Of a stretch of 5,001 bases of DNA, positions 1 to 5,001 are shown one piece after another. Position 1 is the first letter of the stretch. Each line of letters opens with the position of its first letter. Both the position numbers and the translations under genes were made by a program. Source of the stretch: Ilumatobacteraceae bacterium (GTDB lineage: Bacteria; Actinomycetota; Acidimicrobiia; Acidimicrobiales; Ilumatobacteraceae); the NCBI GenBank assembly GCA_019090765.1, contig JAHRVJ010000313.1, forward strand, positions 1-5,001. Reading direction: 5' to 3'. Below the pieces are notes generated by a model. It was not told where the DNA came from. It saw only the letters and a program-made list of their open reading frames with translations, and did not search any database.

Positions 1-1301
1 AGCGCAGCTGAGCGCTCCATCGCCTCGTCGAACCGGTCTCCGACGCCAGCCTGGACAACTAGATCCGGGCGTGTGTAACCGTGATTTGGGGTGAGACGCT
101 GCCATTCGATTGTGAGCATCCGGTGGCGCTGCATATCGCGAAACGCGCCGTAGTCGCTCAATACGTCGAATCGGTAGAAGCTGCGCTCGAAGGCTCGGCC
201 AGGCTTGTGACGACGATTTTCACGTTCGCCGACATAGGCGCGCATCAGCGAAACTCGTTCGTCAACGCCCAGCTCGCGAACCTTGGCCAGTAGCTGATGC
301 TCAGGCAAGCTGGAATGCGAGTAGCAAATAGCGGCGAGCAGCTTCTCTTCAGCTTCGGGATCAAAATCGACTAGCTCGACCTCGGGCGCCACATCAACCG
401 GCGACGAACCGAACAGCTCACCCACCAGCTCGGCGGTGTCGCTACGCGTGGTGGCCAAGTATTCGCTCCACTTGCCGCCACGGTCAGCGAGATCGACCCG
501 ACGCAAGAAGCTGGGGATCACTTTGCGTAGCTCGTGCAACATCATGTCGGCGTACGCACGCGCCTCAGGGAGTGGGTGTGCACGCATTCGCAGCAGGAGC
601 GCCTCAAAGGCCTGACCACTGCCGTAGATCCCCACATTGGAAGTAGCCGCGGCAGGAAGGATTCCTCGAACGGCGTCGAGAGCTTTCGCCCGGGTAGCGG
701 TGCGGTAGATGAACTCACTGTCATCGGGTCCGCGGGCCACCGTGGAACGGACATGATCGGTTACGAGGTCGACACTGGAGCTGTAGGCATCAAAAATTCG
801 GTCGAGGTCACCGACGTAGCGAGTACCAAGTGGCCCCGCCAGCACGGCCGGGTCACGGAAGTACCGGTAGCGGCCTCCGAGCCGGGAGTCATAGGCGATG
901 TAACGGGTGCTCTGCTCGAGGTAGCTCATCAGGCGCCCCCACTCGAGCACCTTGGTCAGGATATTCGAGGCCTGCTCGCAGGCCAGGTGGACGCCTCCAA
1001 GTTGGGCCACCGAATCGTCGCCATAGTCAAAGAAGACGCGCTCATATAGTTGCTCTGCACGGTCGAGCCCGATCGTGGCATCGATGCTCTGATCGCCACT
1101 GACATCGAGGTCGCCGACGAACTCATCAAGAAACAGCCGACGCAGCGACTTTGGGCTCCGGCTGTAGCGAGCGAACAGCGCTCCCTTGACCACCTCGGGA
1201 AGATTGACGAGCGCGAAGACCGGCGCGTCCAAGTTGGTGAAGTACCGACGCAAAATGTCGGATTCGTCCTCGCTGAAAGACTCAGGAACGTACACAGTCA
1301 C
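1..1301 (-). CDS. Double-domain ThyX-like (FAD-dependent thymidylate synthase family) protein, 3' end outside the window
   Basis: An uninterrupted minus-strand frame of 433 codons runs off the left edge. The start is GTG at 1301: the two codons TAG and TAA lie just upstream (codons -3 and -2), and the only nearby alternative is GTG at 1295. Two ThyX-like units are visible. Unit 1 has YGDDSVAQL (92-100), WGR-x7-S (121-131), STRY (131-134), VRGILP (211-216) and LLLR (235-238), which match the ThyX Gly-His-x-Ser, RHR-x7-S, S-x-R-Y, AR-x-LP and dUMP-arginine elements. Unit 2 has ENRRHKPGRAFE (361-372) and QRHRMLT (391-397), then is cut. Canonical ThyX is about 220-260 residues and makes dTMP from dUMP with methylenetetrahydrofolate, FAD and NADPH. 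Relatives of this long form, as I recall, are about 530 residues, so roughly 100 are probably missing here. Neither unit keeps the full RHR-x7-S signature, so thymidylate synthase activity is unproven. Family membership is fairly secure; function is not. Confidence 0.85.
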   Translation of the reverse strand, partial: MTVYVPESFSEDESDILRRYFTNLDAPVFALVNLPEVVKGALFARYSRSPKSLRRLFLDEFVGDLDVSGDQSIDATIGLDRAEQLYERVFFDYGDDSVAQLGGVHLACEQASNILTKVLEWGRLMSYLEQSTRYIAYDSRLGGRYRYFRDPAVLAGPLGTRYVGDLDRIFDAYSSSVDLVTDHVRSTVARGPDDSEFIYRTATRAKALDAVRGILPAAATSNVGIYGSGQAFEALLLRMRAHPLPEARAYADMMLHELRKVIPSFLRRVDLADRGGKWSEYLATTRSDTAELVGELFGSSPVDVAPEVELVDFDPEAEEKLLAAICYSHSSLPEHQLLAKVRELGVDERVSLMRAYVGERENRRHKPGRAFERSFYRFDVLSDYGAFRDMQRHRMLTIEWQRLTPNHGYTRPDLVVQAGVGDRFDEAMERSAA

Positions 1302-1309
1302 GGGTTACT

Positions 1310-1315
1310 ACTTTA
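1310..1315 (-). promoter_or_regulatory. Possible -10 element for the ThyX-like gene, leaderless start proposed
   Basis: The minus strand reads TAAAGT, fitting the loose actinobacterial -10 pattern TAnnnT, and ends eight bases before the GTG start codon at 1301. A transcript initiated at the usual distance would begin at about 1301-1303, on or next to the start codon, giving a leaderless mRNA. This fits the absence of a Shine-Dalgarno sequence. No good -35 hexamer is present at 16-18 base spacing. A six-base match is weak evidence on its own, so this is a suggestion only. Confidence 0.3.
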
Positions 1316-1334
1316 GAAGGACCGTTGCAGGAGA

Positions 1335-1356
1335 CACGGGATTCCGCGAGCCCGTG
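1335..1356. repeat. 6-bp inverted repeat in the gap upstream of the ThyX-like gene
   Basis: The minus strand reads CACGGG, ten bases, then CCCGTG. It lies in the only clear intergenic gap of the window (1302-1386), between the stop of the lipid-kinase-like gene at 1387 and the GTG at 1301. No run of T follows, so it is not a convincing intrinsic terminator. Its inner arm falls where a -35 region would lie if transcription starts near 1302, so it could be an operator. It could also be chance. Confidence 0.35.
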
Positions 1357-1386
1357 AGCAGGGGAAATCAGAGTTCGATGGGCAAG

Positions 1387-1998
1387 TCAGCCGTAGATCG
1401 TGGCCGCATCGGGCCGGACGACGACGTTGACCTTGCTGAAGCGGCCAACCTTACGCCCGTCGAGCACCACTACCTGAGGGCTCGCGTACGACCACTCGCC
1501 TTGGCTGATAGAACGCGACTCGATCGCGGGGTGCGGGAGGTGCCCGCCTGTCGGTAATCGACGTCGGGCCGCGACCCGTTGACGGAACGACATTGTCTTA
1601 TCGCATCGGAGCACCTCGACGCGGCCGTCATTGGGATGACCCCGTTCGGTCACTTTCCATCGGCCAAGGAACTCGGCATTCATTACCAACATCAGCGGCC
1701 CAAACCACCATGAACCACGCCACCATGGGGAACGAACCGCAACGTGGGCGCAGACCAATCGAACCGTTCCCCCGTCGAGGCGTACTTCGATCAGGTCAAT
1801 GGGGAGTTCGTTGAACTGGTCGCGCCCCACGTCGGGGCTCACCCCGATGGTGCGAGCCAAATCACCACCACCAACAGCAACGGGCCGCTCCGACATCTCA
1901 GCAAGCGCCGCGGCGAGAGCGGCATCGGTATCAAGGAAACGGAGCTGATCGGGCCGAGGAACCTGGCGTCCCCAAGACTCGCCACGCTTAATCGTCAT
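1387..1998 (-). CDS. Diacylglycerol-kinase/YegS C-terminal-lobe-like protein without a kinase nucleotide-binding lobe
   Basis: The frame encodes 203 residues. The ATG lies inside the end of the helicase gene (11-base overlap, different frame) with no clear Shine-Dalgarno, which implies translational coupling. Features shared with the back part of LCB5/YegS/DagK lipid kinases are GGGDLARTIG (43-52, like the GTGNDFARTLG loop), LPIDLIEV (65-72), a NAEFLG stretch (107-112), HPNDGRVEVL (121-130, like the DDG-x-LDV strand), RRRLPTGGHLPHP (145-157, like the G-x-H-x-xHP turn) and VVLDGRKVG (177-185, like the LDGE strand). The N-terminal lobe with the GGDGT ATP-binding motif is absent: only about 40 residues precede the GGGD loop. 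The asparagine of GTGND and the glutamate of DGE are also missing. It is therefore probably not a kinase and may bind a lipid or partner. The Trp-rich WWRGSWW (92-98) could be a membrane-contacting patch. The gene looks intact, since I recall similar short proteins opening MTI-x-RGE-x-WG in other actinobacteria. Confidence 0.72.
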   Translation of the reverse strand: MTIKRGESWGRQVPRPDQLRFLDTDAALAAALAEMSERPVAVGGGDLARTIGVSPDVGRDQFNELPIDLIEVRLDGGTVRLVCAHVAVRSPWWRGSWWFGPLMLVMNAEFLGRWKVTERGHPNDGRVEVLRCDKTMSFRQRVAARRRLPTGGHLPHPAIESRSISQGEWSYASPQVVVLDGRKVGRFSKVNVVVRPDAATIYG

Positions 1999-4666
1999 CG
2001 TCGCGATCTACTGCTGTAGGTGCGGAGCTATCTGCAACGACGCCTCTATATGCAGCCGCCGCGGCGTCGCCCGCGGCACGACGAGTTGCTTCTTGCGGTG
2101 CGATTACAGCCAACTGACGCAGCACGTCGATCAACTGCTTCATCGTCCGCACGAAATCTCCCCCGGTGACCTCCTCCTCGCCGACTACCTCGGCAAAACC
2201 TTCACCAGCCACCCAGGCGTATGCAATCGCCGAGAAGGTCGGGTCGGGGGCCCGGTGCTCCACTAGCCCTACCGAGCGCTCCTGAGCAGCCAGATCTTCA
2301 CTGGTAGCAGCGATGCGGCGCCAACGCTGACCTATCTCAGCGGAGGAGAACCAGGGGGTGGGAGGCGGCTCTTTACTCCGATGCTCGTACACCAGGCCCG
2401 ACGCCAACGATGCAACGTCTGCTGGCGACAGATCGTCGAGCAATCCGCGTTGGATGATCTCGGCCAACAGCAGGTCGGACTCGTGGAAGGTGCGGGCCAA
2501 CACCTCCCCCGCCTGGGTCAACGTCCACGCCTCCAAGTCGATGTAGCCGTACTTGGAGAGCACATCAAGGACTCGGTCAAAGTCTTGGGCCAAGGATTGG
2601 TTCTTTCCTGCCACACGCTCACGGATGTCTTCAACCTCGCGGGCGACGCGTTCGGCCTGTCCGGCGGCGTTGAGCTTGGCCTTGAGATCTGGATCGCGCA
2701 GAATTGGGTGTGCCTCGGAGCTTGAACGCTCTGAGTTCTTGTGGCCACCTGACTCCGCGGGCGCGAGTTTCGTCTTTCGGAGGCGATAAGCAACCTCGTT
2801 GCGGTAGTCCTTGCGATTCGGAGCCAAAGCCCGCGGCAGGGATATCTTGCCAACTGGCTGCGGTGCGTCATGGAAATCTTCCGCCGCCGCATAGAGCAGC
2901 TTCGCCGACTTGGTGATCAGTGTCAGGCGAATACCGTTCTTTCGGTGAGCGCTCGCGATCAGTGCTGCGGCACCGCGGTACTTCCCAACTGATATCGGCA
3001 GCACATCGCCAGGGCTTAGCTCAGCCAGCGTGTCATCAATGGCCTCAAACCGATCACGGCGACGCTCCGAGCGGTGCTGACGTTCTTCCTTACGCTGCGA
3101 GCGATACTCGTTGATGTCGCCGAACTCGCTCGCCGACTCTTCACGAAGCTCAGCCAGCACGGCACGCCGCCGTTCAAGACGAGCTTCGAGCCGCACTACA
3201 TCACGATCCGCCTGGTACTGAGCAAACGAAAGGTTCAGCAGATGGTGGGCTTCGGAGCTCGAATAGGTTCGGATGAGATTGGCTGCCATGTTGTAAGTCG
3301 GGCGAAACGCCGAGCGGAGATGAAACGAGGCGCTGCCTGCCAGCTCAGCTACATCGCTAAACCTCACCCACGGCGACCACAGCACGACCGCTGTCCCTAG
3401 GTCGTCGATCCCCCGCCGTCCCGCCCGGCCCGTTAGCTGGGTGTACTGCCCGGGAGTTAGCCGCTCGTGCCCTTCGCCCGTAAACTTCGTGAGCTTCTCA
3501 ATCACCACCGACCGGGCGGGCATGTTGATTCCAACGGCCAACGTTTCGGTGGCGAAGACCACCTTGATCAGACCTTCAATGAAACAGGCTTCAACCACCT
3601 CCTTCATTGGCGGAACCATTCCCGCGTGATGTGCCGCAACACCACATTCGAGCTGAGCAACGAACTGTTGATACCCGAGGACCGCTAGATCAGCCTCTTC
3701 AAGGCCGCCGAGACGAGCACCAACGATCGCCGCGATCTTGTCGCGGTCGGTGTCGGAGATCAGGCGCAAGCCAGCATCAACACACGACTTCGCAGCCGCG
3801 TCGCATTGCGCTCGACTGAAAATAAAGAAGATCGCTGGCAGCAGTGACTGGGAGCGCAGCAACTCCACTGCTTCCACTCGTCCGGGCGGAGCAAGCCGGC
3901 GACGCCCGGACGAGTGCGCATGTTTGCCACGATGCGTGCCGCCGGCCTCACGACGACCGCCGCGTTTACGTGACCCCGACTCGTCTAGCCGGATGGCATC
4001 ACGATTGGCTTGCCCGTCGATAAAGACGGGCAGCATTTGCAGGCGGTCATTGCTTCGGTCGGCCACTAGGTACTGGTTGTCCAAACGAACGGGGCGGCGA
4101 CGTTCCACTATCGAGGCGGTCTTGCCTCTGATGGTAGTGATCCAGTCGGCGAGCTCATCAACGTTGCTCACCGTGGCTGAGAGACAAACAAGTCGAACGT
4201 GCTGCGGGAGATGAATCATCACTTCCTCCCAGACGGGGCCGCGGTAGGCGTCTTGAAGAAAGTGCACTTCATCGAGCACGACCAGACCAAGGTCATCCAA
4301 CACCTTTGATCGGCCGTAGATCATGTTGCGGAGCACTTCAGTCGTCATCACAACGATCGGCGCGTCGCGGTTGATTGAGTTATCGCCGGTGAGCAGCCCT
4401 ACGTTGTGCTCGCCGTGAAACTCAACGAGGTCCCGGTACTTCTGGTTCGACAACGCCTTAATCGGGGCGGTATAGAAGGCACGCTTTCCGTCGCTCAGCG
4501 ACGCGGCTACCCCATACTCGGCGACAACCGTTTTGCCGCTGCCGGTTGGAACTGCGACAACGACGTGCTCGCCGCGGTCAAGCGCGTCAAACGCCTCCTC
4601 TTGGAACCTGTCGATGGGAAACGGGTAGCGCGCAACCAGCGCCGCACGGTCTGGCCGCGGGGTCAC
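1988..4666 (-). CDS. helY: Ski2/Mtr4-like DEVH-box helicase, HelY family
   Basis: This is a complete 892-residue ATP-dependent superfamily 2 helicase, close to the 906 residues of M. tuberculosis HelY. RecA lobe 1 has Q22, motif I PTGSGKT (40-46), TAPIKAL (66-72), LTGD (92-95), motif II DEVH (132-135) and motif III SAT (163-165). Lobe 2 has FIFSR (281-285), motif V ATETLAVGINMPA (372-384) and motif VI QLTGRAGRRG (410-419). A charged coiled-coil stretch (about 487-550) and a small beta-barrel-like part (from about 552) follow. The C-terminal DSHCT-type helical domain (about 690-856) ends in GGDFVRTMKQLIDVLRQL. All catalytic motifs are intact. The lobe linker (about 229-260) is rich in Arg, Gly and His, and the protein ends in DRDDDD. 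The start is GTG, in a GTGA overlap with the tatC stop, without a visible Shine-Dalgarno, so translation is probably coupled to tatC. By family it should unwind RNA or structured nucleic acid in the cytoplasm; its physiological substrate in bacteria is poorly defined. Confidence 0.95.
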   Translation of the reverse strand: MTPRPDRAALVARYPFPIDRFQEEAFDALDRGEHVVVAVPTGSGKTVVAEYGVAASLSDGKRAFYTAPIKALSNQKYRDLVEFHGEHNVGLLTGDNSINRDAPIVVMTTEVLRNMIYGRSKVLDDLGLVVLDEVHFLQDAYRGPVWEEVMIHLPQHVRLVCLSATVSNVDELADWITTIRGKTASIVERRRPVRLDNQYLVADRSNDRLQMLPVFIDGQANRDAIRLDESGSRKRGGRREAGGTHRGKHAHSSGRRRLAPPGRVEAVELLRSQSLLPAIFFIFSRAQCDAAAKSCVDAGLRLISDTDRDKIAAIVGARLGGLEEADLAVLGYQQFVAQLECGVAAHHAGMVPPMKEVVEACFIEGLIKVVFATETLAVGINMPARSVVIEKLTKFTGEGHERLTPGQYTQLTGRAGRRGIDDLGTAVVLWSPWVRFSDVAELAGSASFHLRSAFRPTYNMAANLIRTYSSSEAHHLLNLSFAQYQADRDVVRLEARLERRRAVLAELREESASEFGDINEYRSQRKEERQHRSERRRDRFEAIDDTLAELSPGDVLPISVGKYRGAAALIASAHRKNGIRLTLITKSAKLLYAAAEDFHDAPQPVGKISLPRALAPNRKDYRNEVAYRLRKTKLAPAESGGHKNSERSSSEAHPILRDPDLKAKLNAAGQAERVAREVEDIRERVAGKNQSLAQDFDRVLDVLSKYGYIDLEAWTLTQAGEVLARTFHESDLLLAEIIQRGLLDDLSPADVASLASGLVYEHRSKEPPPTPWFSSAEIGQRWRRIAATSEDLAAQERSVGLVEHRAPDPTFSAIAYAWVAGEGFAEVVGEEEVTGGDFVRTMKQLIDVLRQLAVIAPQEATRRAAGDAAAAAYRGVVADSSAPTAVDRDDDD
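3875..3916. repeat. Perfect 14-bp inverted repeat inside the helicase gene
   Basis: The plus strand has CACTCGTCCGGGCG at 3875-3888, a 14-base spacer at 3889-3902, and the exact reverse complement CGCCCGGACGAGTG at 3903-3916. The bases flanking the arms do not pair, so 14 bp is the full stem. On the coding strand it covers exactly codons 251-264 of the helicase (His251 to Val264), at the end of the basic linker between the two RecA lobes. In the mRNA it could form a strong GC-rich hairpin. No T-run follows on either side, so it is not a standard terminator. Confidence 0.9.
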
Positions 4667-5001
4667 GCTGGGGCAGGTCGTCGACGGACGATCAGCCAGC
4701 CAATGAGGATCGCGACGAAGTACAGCACCAGCATTGGAAGACCAAGCATCATCAGTGTGATGGGGTCGCCCGACGGCGTGATCACGGCAGCCAGCACGAA
4801 GATGCCAACAATCGCATAGCGCCAGCTGCCGAGCAGCCGTTGAGGTGTTACCGCACCAACCAGTTGCAAGAACACCAGCAGCACCGGGAGCAGGAATCCG
4901 GCTCCGAACGCGAAGATCATCAGGCCGATCAGGCTGATGTAACTGCTGACGGAGAAGATCTGCTCGACGTCTTCACCTGCCCACGAGATAAGAAACTCGA
5001 G
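4663..5001 (-). CDS. tatC: Sec-independent protein translocase subunit TatC, C-terminal part only
   Basis: The last 112 codons are visible; the frame is open through the right edge, so the gene begins outside the window. TatC is the inner-membrane receptor for twin-arginine signal peptides and exports folded proteins together with TatA. The fragment starts in the external loop (SYISLIGL, residues 20-27 of the fragment), then shows transmembrane helices 4 (about 24-47), 5 (about 60-75) and 6 (about 84-106). It carries the TatC-typical AAVITPSGDPIT (71-82), LGLPM (86-90) and a basic cytoplasmic tail. ATG at 4920 is an internal methionine, because the upstream codons continue the same homology. 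Two residues are odd: FLLP (36-39) where TatC normally has F-E-x-P, and LYF (93-95) where L-Y/F-E is usual. Its TGA overlaps the helicase GTG by four bases. tatA is probably just upstream, outside the window. Confidence 0.92.
   Translation of the reverse strand, partial: LEFLISWAGEDVEQIFSVSSYISLIGLMIFAFGAGFLLPVLLVFLQLVGAVTPQRLLGSWRYAIVGIFVLAAVITPSGDPITLMMLGLPMLVLYFVAILIGWLIVRRRPAPA

Noticed and set aside
81..293. Plus-strand 70-codon frame near the left edge
   Set aside because: It lies opposite the unit 2 RHR region of the ThyX-like gene and resembles no protein family I know.
534..1049. Plus-strand open frame of 171 codons
   Set aside because: It is fully antisense to the well-supported ThyX-like gene, its protein has no recognisable motif, and such frames are expected opposite GC-rich coding sequence.
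1335..1356. Rho-independent terminator for the tatC-helY operon
   Set aside because: The stem is only 6 bp with a 10-base loop, and it is followed by TCTCCTGC rather than a T-run, so it was kept only as an inverted repeat.
1744..2019. Plus-strand 91-codon frame across the helicase/lipid-kinase-like junction
   Set aside because: It is antisense to two supported genes, with no ribosome binding site or motif; it is a shadow frame.
2030..2080. GCC/GCG-rich repeat-like stretch near the helicase 3' end
   Set aside because: It simply encodes the alanine-rich C-terminal tail (residues about 864-872) and has no regular repeat unit.
3738..4214. Plus-strand open frame of 158 codons
   Set aside because: It is antisense to the conserved helicase lobes, and its Arg/Ser-rich composition is typical of a shadow frame.
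1..5001. Defence system, mobile element, CRISPR array or phage cargo
   Set aside because: The helicase belongs to the housekeeping HelY family next to tatC. No nuclease, transposase, integrase, direct-repeat array or attachment-site-like duplication was seen.

Overview
The window looks like chromosomal DNA from a moderately high-GC actinobacterium. Protein sequence flavour (tatC next to a HelY-type helicase, a long double-domain ThyX-like protein, GTG starts, few Shine-Dalgarno sites) suggests an Acidimicrobiia-type lineage. That placement is an inference from recalled families, not from a search. All four genes that can be supported lie on the minus strand, and no credible plus-strand gene was found.

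Read in the direction of transcription (high to low coordinates), the window opens inside tatC, the multispanning core of the twin-arginine protein export system; its 5' part lies beyond the right edge. The stop of tatC overlaps the GTG start of a complete 892-residue Ski2/Mtr4-like DEVH helicase (HelY family) by four bases. The helicase end overlaps by 11 bases the start of a 203-residue protein. That protein resembles the back half of diacylglycerol-kinase/YegS-type lipid kinases but has no nucleotide-binding lobe. The three overlapping frames look like one translationally coupled operon. tatA-tatC-helY is a known actinobacterial arrangement (for example Rv2094c-Rv2092c in Mycobacterium tuberculosis).

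An 85-base gap follows, with a 6-bp inverted repeat and a possible -10 element so close to the next start that the transcript could be leaderless. The last gene runs off the left edge (433 codons visible). It encodes a two-domain relative of the flavin-dependent thymidylate synthase ThyX.

The observations most worth a second look are: (i) the two ThyX-like halves have lost complementary parts of the RHR-x7-S active-site signature; (ii) a perfect 14-bp inverted repeat with a 14-base spacer, exactly 14 codons in all, sits in the inter-lobe linker of the helicase gene; (iii) both glutamates I expect in the C-terminal half of TatC are replaced by hydrophobic residues; (iv) the lipid-kinase-like protein lacks the catalytic lobe but is coupled to the helicase. 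I saw no RNA genes, CRISPR array, insertion sequence, phage gene or defence system.
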